Source: Torreya grandis | Taxonomy: Eukaryota; Streptophyta; Pinopsida; Cupressales; Taxaceae | Assembly: GCA_037957365.1 (NCBI GenBank) | Contig: JARHVA010000250.1 | Span: 6,285,001 to 6,349,000, forward strand | DNA: 64,000 nucleotides | Reading direction: 5' to 3' | Shown here: in pieces, positions 46,755 to 58,407 of the stretch | Position numbering within the stretch: the first letter of the stretch is position 1 | Layout of the letters: each line of letters begins with the position of its first letter | Translations under genes and position numbers: made by a program | The notes under the pieces: model-generated | What the model saw: the letters and a program-made list of their open reading frames with translations, nothing else | Database searches by the model: none | What the model was told of the DNA's origin: nothing

Positions 46755-48560
46755 ATGCCATCTAAAAAATCTATCTTTCTTCCATTAAGAATAAGTGATA
46801 GACTAGGAGGTAATCCTAAAGAGCATATTCAAATTCCTACTATTTGAGCCTATAAAAAGGACAAGGAACCTATTATAGCTTTAGTTATGAATCCTTCACA
46901 CCCTAATTATGTGGAGTTCAATGAAAATGCATTTGAAGATGAACAATACAACCAAGAGAAAGATGAGGTCCACATTAAGAATCAAGACACACTCCCTCCA
47001 AGTAACAATGATGATATAATTATGAAAAAAGATGAGGTATTATAAGGATTTAGAGATAGAATTTGGGAACAACCCCTTGATCATGCATATATTCTATAGG
47101 CCATATTAGAAATCAAGAATAAGATAAATAATGGTCAATAATCAACTCCCCCAATTAATAATTTTGTCACACCTCTAGTGGGGCCAACTCAACCAACTTA
47201 GATAACAAAACCTAAGATTTTTATTCAACCATTAGTGACATTTACGCCACTTGTGGCTAGTCCTTCTACTATAGATTTACAATCCCTTATACATGAGATT
47301 CATACTTTGTAGTCTAAGGTGTTACATCTTGATAAGGGAAAAACTAGGACATCACATGCCTTGGATTCCAACATTATCTTACATACACCTTTGGCACATC
47401 ACATAATATCAACTCCTTTTCCATCTAATTTTATAGCACCCAAGATTACATTATATGATGGTAAGGGTACCTAGAGCATCAACTCAGATCCTTTCACGTA
47501 GCGTGATTGGATTATGTGTCCAAAAATTAGCTTTTTACAAAGTTATTTCCATGTAGTCTCAAGGATTATGACCTACAATGGTTCTATGATTTTATAAATC
47601 AATCTATCATAGAATTCAATCCTTTAGCCAACATATTCCCAGCACACTTCTCTATCAACATCAGTGATAAGATATCATATGCATAAGAGGTATAGTTAAA
47701 GCTAAAGTCAAATGAGCCTATCATAGATTATGTATTATGATTCAAGATAATATTATCCAAATTAAATAACCCCATGGAAAGAAAAGAGACTTAGGATATG
47801 TTTAAAAATACTCTACTACCAACACCACATAAAGCTATCTTGTTCAAGAAGTTTTCTACATTCATAAATTTATGATGTACAACCAAGGAAAGAGAGGTTA
47901 AACTCTTATCAATGGGCAAACTCAAGTATGCAAATGGATTAGAATAAACTATTAAAATTTAAAACAAACCTCCATACAAGGTAAGGGCCATACAAAATAA
48001 AAGTGATAAAAAATCCATAGTCAATTTAGCTTTCGAGCCATTTCTTAGATTGGTATTATCCATTCCTTAGTGTAGAGTCTTCATTAATCTTCCATAGTCA
48101 CCAACATGAGTTCTACAATAACTATTGGAATTCAATGTCATATCTCTCCCTCCCATTAAAGATGTTGATATGACACTACCTCTTCCAAAGAGTTATGATT
48201 TAAATGCATTCTGTGAGTATCACAAGGCAATATGCCATACGATAAACATATGCATTAACATAAAACATAAGATATAAGATCTCATTGAGCTAACATTATT
48301 GATGTGGGAACCCCTATAGAAGCACTAAAATAATAAAAAATAGAGGCTAAGACATTAAATATATTTTTAGATCCTTTCCCAAAGCATACAACAAATGAGG
48401 TAGGGGCACATCAGGTGTTCACTATACATACCAGGTGTATCCACCACTAGATTCATATCACATAGTTACAGAGGAGACACATACACTACATAAAATAATT
48501 GTCATGTATCATATTATAGTTCCACTTAGACCGCTTATCACATTTTAAAAGTAGGAGATT
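46755..48560 (+). pseudogene. Gag of element E2
   Basis: Gag begins at the ATG at 46,755 (MPSKKSIFLPLRISDRLGGN), after a 300-base leader containing AGGGTTT repeats. A stop at 46,845 (CGA to TGA is the simplest change) is followed in the same frame by KKDKEPIIALVMNPSHPNYV, so the true gag continues. Near 46,930-47,040 it is acidic. The core is at about 47,550-47,860: LKDYDLQWFYDFINQSIIEF, then FPAHFSINISDKISYA, then LKSNEPIIDYV, the usual pattern of Ty3/Gypsy gag. From 47,820 to 48,550 it aligns with E (361-1,130). Frameshifts separate several parts. Confidence 0.75.
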
Positions 48561-49550
48561 GTCGATGATGACACATATTTACATGTATTCTTGATAGAGC
48601 ATACATAGACCACCATCCTACTCATAATGTTATGGTTACCAATGAGTCAAGCATAATCATGTACACTATAACACTCTCACATCACTTTGGTTACAAAAAT
48701 TATTATATTTCCCCCATATATACAATCATTAATGGTTTTAGTGGCCATGTTCAGAGTTTTATTAGGGATATTTTTCTTTCATTATAGGTTAGATCAGCAC
48801 ACATAGACACTTGGTTCCTAGTAGTACCTAGTGTAGGTGTATTTGATAAATTATTGGGTAGGCCATAGTTATAGCAGCTCCAAGCCATCCCATCTATAGT
48901 ACACCAATTCTTGAAATATATTCATGATAATTAGGTTGTTAAGGTTGAAGGTGTCCCATATGAGTATCCTCTATCCATACCACATGTAGTTCTAGCTCAA
49001 TTTATAGCTATAGTACTAACACAAACACTAGTTATAATTCTAGCACCATTACCATATATTTCATGGTTATTAGTTATAATAGAGATTAAAGCTTCTATGC
49101 ATACATCACAGTGTTTAGTAGAGTCATCAATATAGGCTAGGTCTAATCTTATAGTATCTACATGTATGCATACTCTCCCATGGAGACCATTATTAGAGAG
49201 ACCCCTTTGTCAAATATACATCACAAATTTTAAAAGACCTTCTACTCAGTTTACGATTAAAATATTTTTATTATGTTCTAGGGGTTCTCAACATAGGGCA
49301 CCTACATTACCTATAGCTTATTCTTCTACTAGATGGGTTCCTAAGAACCCTATAGTTCATCAAGCATCATATTTAGTGCCACAACATCATAACGCCACTA
49401 CATAGGTAGCTTCAGACTCACATTACATAGTACAACAAATCATGGGCTCACATTTGCCCTTTCACACTATCTGCATGATCACAATTCCCTTATTTAATAT
49501 AGGTCATGGTGATAGTGAGTCTCCCATGAGACTAATTAGTTAGTATGGTT
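48561..49550 (+). pseudogene. Protease of element E2
   Basis: Retropepsin remnant. Near 48,630 the frame reads HNVMVTNESSIIMYTITLSH, in the place of VDNGSSxNxxxLxL, so the catalytic Asp is lost. It continues through ISPIYTIINGFSGHVQSFI, then VVPSVGVFDKLLGRP (the conserved block, near 48,825-48,870), IPSIVHQFLKYIHDN, and VVKVEGVPYEYPLSIPH (48,933-48,984). The tail, 49,140-49,540, keeps an open part at 49,166-49,405 without a recognisable domain, matching E at 1,670-2,070. No RT follows. Confidence 0.75.
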
Positions 49551-50205
49551 CCTACTCTTATACATACTTCCTTCTCTCTCTTTCTCCTTGTACATAGTTT
49601 ATTATGATTTTCTTGTACATAGATTATACTCATAAAACATAAAAACATTATAACATGTCAAAATACTAAAACATTCAAATATTTACAAAACACAAAATTT
49701 ACAAATTGTATGCAATGCTATGTTTACATTTCTACTACTTTCCAGATATTGCATATTGCTAACTATCCTAGTATAGTTAGTTTAATTCATACACATATGC
49801 TTCACTTGTTCTTATCGAGTACTTGTAGATTACATAAAGGACTTTGATCCACTATACTAATCCAAACTTGATATCATCTACCCACTAGGGCCTATATACT
49901 GATCTAAGTTTATTCATTGGATATGTCCACCCATTGGAGACATCTCATACATAGTTGTTACTACCAGGTTCTATCTTTACATACCATACATTCCAATTTA
50001 TGCATTGATATATCTTGATGTTGATCATTGCCACTCATTGATTAGATTTTTTTCCAACCATCACTAGTTAGACACAATATATATTCATCCTAACATTTAC
50101 ATAGATTTGTATTACATAGTTATATTTCTAATTTTCCTAGAATAGACTTGATTGTGTTTCTTATGCTTCCTTCATCTTTGAGGGCATTTGAATATGTCAT
50201 TATTC
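49551..50205 (+). other. Non-coding 3' region of element E2, first part
   Basis: Aligns with E from about 2,090 to 2,720 (for example the 'CACTTGTTCTTAT(T/C)GAGT' block and the 'CCCATTGG' block). The alignment stops at about 50,205, within TTTGGATTTGTT, and resumes at 55,625. Confidence 0.65.
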
Positions 50206-53200
50206 TTTGGATTTGTTGAAAAATTTAACATCCCAAGCTAAATTTCAACCCTTGCAATCAAAATTTATCATGAAAACCCTTCTAAGCCTACATATGATGG
50301 TCTAGATCTTGTCATAGTCTCCTAAGTATCCTTGAAAGCATTTTATTACTTATTAAAGGTGTCATGCTATATGCTGGAGCCTACTTGTAAAGTCATTATG
50401 TCATAGCTATTTTGGGCCTATAGAGTATGTGTTAAGCTATCATGATGGTCCTTGAAGTCATTAGAAGGGTGTCAATGTCTCATGAAGCCTAGAGAGTATT
50501 ATTTTCTCTATTTAACAAAATTAAGGATCTTTAGTAGAAGTTAAGGTAATTTGACAAGGTTTAGGTTTCTAGTTCTCATGGTTTTAGCCTATTTTAAGCA
50601 ATTTATTGAAGGAAGACCTTATTAGTAGATGTATAAGGGTGTCCAAACCTTGTTTAAAGTCATGACATGAGGTATAAGTTGTACATAAGGTCATTTTATA
50701 TTACATACCCATCTAAACCAGTTTTAAGCATTGATTCACCCTTCAAAGTCATAAAATGACCTTAGAATATGCTATATGAGTATATATTATGTTATAAAAC
50801 TTTGGGAAAGGGGTATTCAGGTGTCTTATTGCATTAAAAGGGTCCCAAAAGGAGTTTCATTACCATCATACAAGCATAATAAGATGTTTCATGCTTAAAA
50901 AGGTCCATTTTAGGGGTCAAATCCACTTCCCACTCACCAAATGTGACCCACACATGAGAAGGATGCATCCTTTCAACTTCCTTAATCATACCACTAGGTT
51001 TTGAAACATAGTTTTACTTCTATTTTCCCTCCCTTCATCCTCAGATGGCATTTCAAGAAATGAAACATGAAGAAAATGCAAAAAAGGTGTTTACAGGGTT
51101 ATATAGACCTATATGATCATTTACGTACAAGGGGAGATTAGATATTGCATCAACGATCATGGTAGACATTATAAATAAGTTTCACCTCCAAAATATGTAA
51201 AACAAGTCAAAAACCATTTCACTTTTCCCACCGAGCTCTTTGTTAGCCATGGATAAGCTTCAGGTTTGTGCTCAATCTGTACTGGGGAGAGAATATGGTG
51301 AGATAATATATTGGGAAAAGGAAGGGGGTATATTAACCTTCCCATTCTTGTCATTGGTATGAAAATTCATGGAATATACTTTATTAATAATAGTTAATAA
51401 TTTGGGTAGTTAAAATGTCTTCTTTATCTATGCAAGGGTCAAAATTTCATCAATTTTGGTGTACTCTTGGAATGATTTTGAAAATTTGTGTTTGTATGAG
51501 TGTTTTAGAGGCCCTTAAGGTCATTACATGGTATTACCCACCCATAGTTCACTTGTGTGAGGGTGTGGGAGAAAATAAACCTTCATGTTTGCACTTATGT
51601 AAGCTACAGGTAGTACCTCCTCAGGTTACAGAGCATTCAAAGAAATGGATTTAGAAGAGAAGGATGTTTTAAAATAGGTAATGGTTTAATTTAGTCCATT
51701 AAAACCTTACATATCTTGAAATGCTCAGCTGAGCCACCAGATGGTCAAGTATATCCTTAAAGTCTTACAAGCCTATGACTACCATGTGTATAATGTTTTA
51801 TCCCTTGCAAATGTGAACATAGGGGATGCAAGAACCATCAGAATAAATTTGAATGACATAAATATAATTCATCCCTAAGTCACCCTCTATAATGTTACCC
51901 TCATAATCATCACTACTCTACACTCAGGACCCATTCCTATTGCTAAATCCTTTGAGAGACAAACCTCACTTAGGCACCCACATGCGTATTTGGGCAAGTT
52001 AAGATAATAGAGTATTGACTGCTAGGATGGAACCTAGAGAGTGTGGAGGGTATTCAAGGACCTTATATATCAATAAATACTTATCAATAAGTATAGAGAT
52101 GAAGAGAGCATAGGTATACAGGGTTAACACCATCTCAACTTTCCCTAAGAGAGTGACTCAGTCAAGGTTTCCTTTCAATACAAATAGTACTCTAACTATA
52201 GGTTGGAGAAACATTGAAAGTATGATAAGGTTAAGGAAATTTAGAGGATGGAAATAGAAATAGGCCACCAATATGATATGGGTACCCATGATAAAAATAG
52301 AGCATTTAAGCCCACCTCTCAAGTAGTCATACACATTCAAGAGACCTACGATCACCACCTACAGGCTAACTATAGAAGTAGAAAATATTGAGCAAAAAGA
52401 GCCATTTTAGGTTATTTTGAGTGTATGGGGTGATATAAGATTAAAAATTCATGTAATTATATCAATGTTGATAAATGGAGAGAAAATTGTCATTAGGGCA
52501 AAGTCTATTCTCTTTCACATAGTCAAAGTACAAGACTTCCACCTAGAAGTAGAGTAAAGAAGACATAAGGGAATTTAAGTAAAGTAAGGTGTAGAGGTGA
52601 AAATAGTGTTCCCTAAAGGCTCTAAATGTTTTCATCAAGTGCTCTAGTCCTTTGATACATCAGGAGGGCTTTGACAGGCTAGTCATGCCTATTAGGCCTA
52701 AAAAGATAATTTCTAGCAAATAGGTAGATTAGAGAAAAGATGTCTAGATCCTACACAAAGGTGAAATAAAATATTTAATATAGGATATAAAACTAGTTTT
52801 ATAAATCATCTCAATGTTTTCCATTGATATGGTTTAGTCTCTTAATATGGGAAAGGCCTAAATAGGCCTATACATATAAGATGAAGGCATATACATGTAT
52901 GGAGGTTTTTGGAGGTTTTAAGCCATTGGGAAAGATAATGGGAGAGACATAACAAGGTTTATAATAAGATGAGAGTTTCAAATATAATAAATAAGGCACA
53001 AAACCCAAGAATTAGGGCTACATAGGCCTGTTGATGCATAAACCCTAGGCCCCTTCAAATGGGTATGCAGAGAGCAGAATTGAGGGGATACTAAATCTAA
53101 GGAAGGTTACCAAATATTGAGAGAATATTACAAAGGTTACATACTCCATAAACATAAGTATTACATTAGGGAGAGTAGGACTACTAAGGTCCCTAACATT

Positions 53201-55624
53201 AGCTATCAAGCACTTAGACTATGTAATGGCTTATTAGGCAGACCTACAGAGCATGAGAAAGGGGCAAAGATAGAGTTTGGGAAGTTGAAAATAATTGAAT
53301 AAGGGTGAAAATAGGTAATATGATGATGTTGAGGCTATCAAACTACCTACAGGAGGCTCAGGCTCAGTTTAGGCCTACAAGGCCTAATGCAACCTTAAGA
53401 CCTCAAGACCCCAACCTTCTTCTTATGGCATATAAAACCCCCACCCAAGCAAACCTAATGCATTTAAGAGGTATATAATGATGTTAAAATTCCTAAGGAG
53501 AGTGTTTTAGGTAGAGTAAAGTAATAAAATGTCAAATTTGGTCTTAAGATCCATCTCGAGTTCCATAATCCTAAGTAGTCACCTAGAGCTACTAGTTCAA
53601 GTACTTATATATTTTATAGCATAAGGACTCAGCTATAGTTATCTTAGGGGGAGATGGATACCCATATGAACTCAAAATACAAGTAAGAAAGAGTTGTGTT
53701 AAGGATCCTATCTTTATAAATCATCACTAAGATTGTAATTAGGATCAAAAAGCTTGCAAGGAGTTCAAAGTCCACCAACTTACACTCATTTATCTCTGTA
53801 CAAGATGTATGAGACATAAATATTTTAAAGAGATTTAAAGGGGTCTATGGGATAAATGTTCATGGAAATAATTTTTGGTTTCGAGGTCTATAATCTATGA
53901 ACTATCGTTAAGATGGTTGACCTCCAAAACCTTGCTTAACCCTAGTATAGACCCAATGAGAGAGAACTTGAAGAATTTATAACTAAACACCCTAGATTAA
54001 CTTGGAAAACACATGAATCACATAGTACACTTAGAGGAGACATCATCTATGATTTTGGTCTGTACGTGCATTATATGACCACCCCCATAAACTCTATTTT
54101 TAGATGGTTTTATGATATTTTCAAGGTGCAAAGCTATATTAAGAGTTAAAAACCATTGGAGGGGGTAGTGTGAAATGTTTTTTAAATTATTAGCCTAAAA
54201 AATTATTTTAAATCTTCCTAAAAGGGTTCTTAGAGGCATGAACCAAAGGGCCAATCCAAAAATGCTCACAAACGGAGACCTATTTACCTAAATAGGGTGA
54301 ATTTTTAGGTGTATACTATTGGTTAAGTACATGACATGATTTAGCATGATAATTTAGGTTTAAGCCATGATCAACCACCTATTCTTAAGATATTATATAG
54401 GTTTCATGGCCATTCAAACATAAGCAGTCAAGTAACTAGGTCTAGTAGCCTAGTAGGCCTATTTGGTCAATAATAAGAAGTGTAAGTTGGCATAGAAGGT
54501 CTAATAGGAGGGTGAATGCAAGGTCATTACACCATGGTAATTGATACATGAGGCAAAACAAGCTCAAAATCTATAGCCACTATAGAGGATTTGGGTAGTT
54601 TATTAAGCCTAGTCAACATGTAGGGAAAGATGGGATGCTAGATGCTTCATGGGGAGCTTAATTAAGCCACTTTAATGTTTATAACTATTAAAAGAGACAT
54701 GATTGACCATATTTAAGTGTGGCCATACCTTTAATGGGTCAACCAAGTCTACACCAAACTCCATCACCTCAATTCAACACTCAATATGCTCATTGATGAC
54801 CTCTCACCACCAAGACAACACATGAAGGGGTTATTACTGATGTTGTACAAGTTGTAACTATTTTTGGAGAGAATGAGGATCATTCATGACCCTCTTCCAC
54901 ACCTCCATGATAATTTATCTCCCTCTCCCTTTTGATTTTTCTATATATTCAGGCCTTAAGGCCATTGTATTCATCCCTCACTTGGGTATGAGGAAACTTT
55001 GCCTATATTTCTACCTCATAAACCTCTTAGACTGATAAATGAACTATTTTAGATCTTTCATGTTGGTATCTAGTGTGTTATCTACTTGTTGATATGAATA
55101 TGTGGTAGGTTTCTCTCCCTTTGTAGGTCCTTATCTCACCTAGATGCTATTAGATGTTCTATGCAAGTCACATGATGTGTAAAAGGTGTTGGTGATTGAT
55201 CTTAGAGTGGAATTTGACTGGTAAGTGTCTAGGATTAGACCTCCCTTTCATGGCCCATATGTTCTAGCCACCTAACACATCTTTCATGTGAAATATTATT
55301 GCATAGGAGCTCTTGGAGATAATAGTTTAGTTATTTGTCTAATTCATTAGTGTTTTTTAGGATCAAATAAAGTGGATGAATGAGATTGGTGCATCACCTC
55401 CAGTAGTATAGGTTTCCTTTCATGTTTTCTTCATATCCTTTTTCAACCCAACAATTAGTAGGTATTAGTGATTTGATCTAAATGGATTCACTAGGGGATC
55501 TAACACCATAATATAGAGGTCTATCCCAACTATAGGTCACCCATAAAATTGGGTTATTCCCATGTTACCATAAACTTGGAGGTAGGCTTGAATAACTTAC
55601 TCCTTAGGTGTAGTTTGGATTGTT
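50206..55624. mobile_element. Unidentified 5.4-kb insertion within element E2
   Basis: The alignment of E2 with E is broken here and resumes 5.4 kb later, so this block (about 50,218-55,613) was inserted after E2. It is bounded by TTTGGATTTGTT (50,206-50,217) and TTTGGATTGTT (55,614-55,624), which look like an 11-12 base target duplication with one indel. That length is too long for an LTR element and fits a LINE or another element, but no poly-A end, RT motif, terminal inverted repeat or LTR pair could be found. A few segments look like decayed protein, for example minus one frame near 53,950-54,140 (TWKTHESHSTLRGDIIYDFG). A purine-rich run lies at 54,156-54,168. The open frames at 51,415-51,654 and 53,117-53,302 are unrecognised. 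Confidence 0.6.
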
Positions 55625-56031
55625 AACATGCTCTATACCACTTCTTTATTTATATGCCTTGGACATGTACTCATGTCCATTATGTGTGCTTTCCAAATTC
55701 TATATGTGGACATTTGAACATGTCATTCTATGTGGATCTAAGATAAATTGATTTTTTCTTGTGTATTTAGACATTTAAACATATAATTATATGTCTTCAT
55801 TCTTATATTTAGTGACATGTGCCCATGTCCCTTGTTTTATGGTCTCTTGTCCTACCTTTGCATGCCTCATGTACTTGTATGTATGATTATTTGTATGCTT
55901 ATTCACCATGACACTTATATTTACTTATTACACACACACACACACTAATTTTTGATGCCATGAAGGATCTCATGCATCTACCCTTCCTACTTGGGAACCA
56001 AGATGGAAATCATGCCCCATCCCCCTAGGTA
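55625..56031 (+). other. Non-coding 3' region of element E2, second part
   Basis: Resumes the alignment with E from about 2,730 to 3,135, including TTTAGTGACATGT(A/G)CCCATGT and CATCATGCTCCATCCCCCTAGGT-like text in two parts. Similarity ends abruptly at 56,031; the rest of the 3' region and the 3' LTR are missing. Confidence 0.7.
55930..55945. repeat. (CA)n microsatellite
   Basis: Eight CA units inside the 3' region of E2; E has no such run at the same place. Confidence 0.9.
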
Positions 56032-56033
56032 GT

Positions 56034-57019
56034 TGTTGACCAAATTTGACTTTTAAGTCAAATTAGGGAATCCCTAGTAAGAACATGACTTTTTAGGTCT
56101 ATAAGGGGGTACAATATATTTTCATGACATGTTTTAAGGTTAATTGATGTTAACTAATGTTATATTAGCTTTGGTTAATTAATTTTTATGTCCTTATATC
56201 ATTTTTGGGTCATTCAAGGGGTCAAAGAGGTGCATTTAATGATTTGTACAAGTTTATTAGAAAATTTAAAAGTTTAAATGGGTGATTTCATGCCACTTGT
56301 GTCCACAAAGGTCTTAATTAACTGAAAAAATTAAAAGTCATAGGTTCATCAGAAGAAAAGTTAGTTTTCTTAAATAAATAGAAGAATTGAGCACTTGTAT
56401 AGCCTCCTTAGGAAGTGTGCCACTTGGAAAAGGTGGAAATGTGACTCTTAACCTTAAATTAACTAATATTAATGTTTTTTTGATCTGGATATGTCTTTTC
56501 TTTCTCAAAACTATTCATCTCTCTTTTCACCCTTCTTGTCATAGAGAAATGACTTGCAGGTTTGTACTTGGTACAGACAACTCATGGAGTTTTAGGAAAA
56601 ATGATATTAGGAGAATATTATAAACTTAATAACTTAATTTATATATAATTATTTATAGGAATGGTGGTCCCAAATTTTTGAACCATTGCTAACAATTTGG
56701 GCTTCTAAAATTGCCTATCAATCTATGTACTCTTCAACTTTTGGTCTTGTTTTAGAAATTTCATACAAAATGTTGTTTCCAAAATTAGCTTAGCCCATTT
56801 TTGAGAACAACCCCTTATGAAACTTATCTGTTTCATCTTTTGTTTTTCTAAGTTTTTTTTTCAAGATGGGTTCTTCTCATTCTCGTTTTGGTCCGACTGC
56901 ACCTTCCGAAATTCGTAAATCACGTCTTCCCTAAAAAGTGAAGGTCGTTACGGTCTCGATGAGTCTAGGAGATCAAAACTGTCTCTTTCAGAGTTAGTGT
57001 TTCATTTCTTCTATTTTTA
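56034..57019. other. Start of a distinct, GC-richer segment; possible LTR
   Basis: Begins with TGTTGACCAAATTTGAC directly where E2 ends, a plausible LTR start, and contains a short palindrome (TTTGACTT/AAGTCAAA) at about 56,045-56,061. From about 56,870 base composition rises in G and C. A short frame MGSSHSRFGPTAPSEIRK starts at 56,866 and is stopped after about 23 codons. No second copy of this segment is in the window, so whether it is an LTR cannot be tested. The open frame at 56,387-56,623 has no recognisable domain. Confidence 0.35.
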
Positions 57020-57898
57020 TGCACGAGTGGCAAAATTTTCTGCCAGTGCATTTTCCCTTTAAAATATAAGGGTGGCAAATTTTGCCGCCACTGCATCCGA
57101 ACTAACCGAACATGCAAGGGCGGCAAATTTTGCCACCCATGCACACCTCAGTTTATGTGTGTAGCATTTATTACCACATGTGGCAAGTTGTTGGAGTTAT
57201 TTTTCACCTCATATAATCTGATTTAGAGCTCATTTCTTCTCATTCTTCCTCCTCTCCTCCTACCTTTTGCGTCTGGATGATTCGACAAATAATTTGAAGT
57301 GCATTTTTATGGATTTGAGCTTGTGGCACGCGTGGCTTTCCATGTGGGTCTTGTTTTTAGCATTTGTTTTTCTTGTTCTTCCTTCCTCTTAGCTTATTTT
57401 TCCTCTTTTGCTTGTTGTTAGGTTGTTTTTATTTTTGTTTTTTCTTCTCTCCCTATCCTTCCCGTCGGCCTCCCTATTTATTTTACTTGTAGGGGTGTAA
57501 AATTCACCGCCCCTTCACGTTACCCACGAAATTGGTGCAAACCAAGCATGGGTGGAAAAATTCGCCACCCATGCCTTTTATTTTCCCTCCACAGCACTTA
57601 CTTGCACGGATAGAAAATTTTGCTGCCCACGCATGCCTTACTTGCATGGGTGGCAAAATTTGCCGCCCTCACATCTTTTTCCATCTGAACTTGCATCGGC
57701 AGTGATATTCATTGCCTATGCAGTTCAGAGGTGTAGGGGCGGTGATTTTTGCCACCCCTACATTATTTTTCTCTCGATCAATAGGGGTGGCAATTTTCAC
57801 TGCCTATGCAGGCTGACCCTACAGGGGTGGGAAATTTTGCCGCCCTTGCATTCCATCCATCCCTCCATGTAGGGGTGGCAAAATTTGTTGCCCCTACA
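57020..57898. repeat. Array of twelve 31-nt palindromes
   Basis: Units start at 57,020, 57,065, 57,113, 57,488, 57,545, 57,603, 57,643, 57,692, 57,732, 57,780, 57,820 and 57,868. Most are 31 nt: outer TGCA or TGTA with complementary end, arms GGGYGGC and GCCRCCC, and an A/T core AAAWTTT. From 57,603 the start-to-start spacing alternates 40, 49, 40, 48, 40, 48, so the higher-order unit is 88-89 bases with two palindromes. Spacers are pyrimidine-rich and differ. In one frame the units read as GWQNLPPLH or RGGDFCHPY, which makes the open frame at 57,552-57,872 look protein-like, but unit lengths are not multiples of three. Confidence 0.9.
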
Positions 57899-58066
57899 TT
57901 TTTCCTCCAAGTTTTTCTAACTCTGGTGGTCCTTTCCCTTTCTTTCTTTCCTTCCTCCTTTTCTACCTTGGTTTCTGACCCAACCTTTTTAAAGTATCCT
58001 CCCATGATCATGATCACTTGATATGCGAATTCTCCAACTCGCTCTTTTTTCCCTAATTGTGTGATC
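57899..58066. other. Pyrimidine-rich stretch upstream of frame H
   Basis: About 170 bases, rich in T and C (for example 57,925-57,965), between the palindrome array and the first ATG of frame H. It could be a leader. The minus-strand open frame at 57,778-58,224 overlaps array and H and is treated as a shadow. Confidence 0.4.
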
Positions 58067-58407
58067 ATGGCTACAATTCTTTCTGAAGGTTCTTGCTCAT
58101 CAACACCCATCTGATCGAGACCAGTTCCAATGTCAGAAGCATCTCCCAAAAAGGCAAAGACGATGAAGTACAAGTACCAGGGCATCTTCTCAATCACTTC
58201 AGTCACCTCCAATGTCGACGACATCTAGGACATCAAAATTGGCCACGTTGATATGGCCAAGTTCGTAGCTCGAATGAAGGTGATGAACCCAAGCTCTGAG
58301 ATAAAGAGGATCATTGAAAGTAACATCCACTTGGTTGACGCTTTCCCAGTAGCAGCACATCATGCAGAATTCATCCTCCAATGTGCCCGCTTCTATAACA
58401 AGGAGAT
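58067..58407 (+). pseudogene. Frame H, 5' part: long unknown coding frame, split by element G
   Basis: A plus-strand frame beginning at the ATG at 58,067 (MATILSEGSCSSTPI) or at the in-frame ATG at 58,130 (MSEASPKKAKTMKYKYQG). It has stops at 58,112 (TGA) and 58,226 (TAG), each one transition away from a sense codon. It reaches the insertion of G at 58,407 and resumes in the same frame at 62,696 once one copy of the 5-base duplication is discounted. Composition is protein-like: mixed charged and hydrophobic residues, GC-rich third positions compared with the neighbours. I do not recognise the protein. It could be a gag-like or accessory ORF of a large retroelement starting near 56,034, or a decayed host gene. 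The minus-strand open frame at 58,199-58,381 is its shadow. Confidence 0.6.

Noticed and set aside
51415..51654. Cys-rich secreted peptide or toxin-like gene
   Set aside because: Cysteines are present, but there is no convincing signal peptide, start context or related copy. It lies in the unidentified insertion and may be decayed element protein.
50206..55624. Endogenous pararetrovirus as identity of the 5.4-kb insertion
   Set aside because: Considered because of the lack of LTRs, but no RT, RNase H, protease or movement-protein motif was found.
57552..57872. Open frame of 106 codons with repeated GWQNLPPLH-like text
   Set aside because: It is the translation of the palindrome array. Unit spacing (40, 48, 49) does not keep the frame, and the other strand gives an equally open frame.
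57020..57898. CRISPR array
   Set aside because: Regular repeats with spacers suggest it, but the repeats are imperfect palindromes, spacers are 9-18 bases and this is plant nuclear DNA full of LTR retrotransposons.
57778..58224. Minus-strand open frame of 148 codons, the longest on that strand in the right part
   Set aside because: It overlaps the palindrome array and the start of frame H. H is better supported by continuing over the insertion of G in the same frame.
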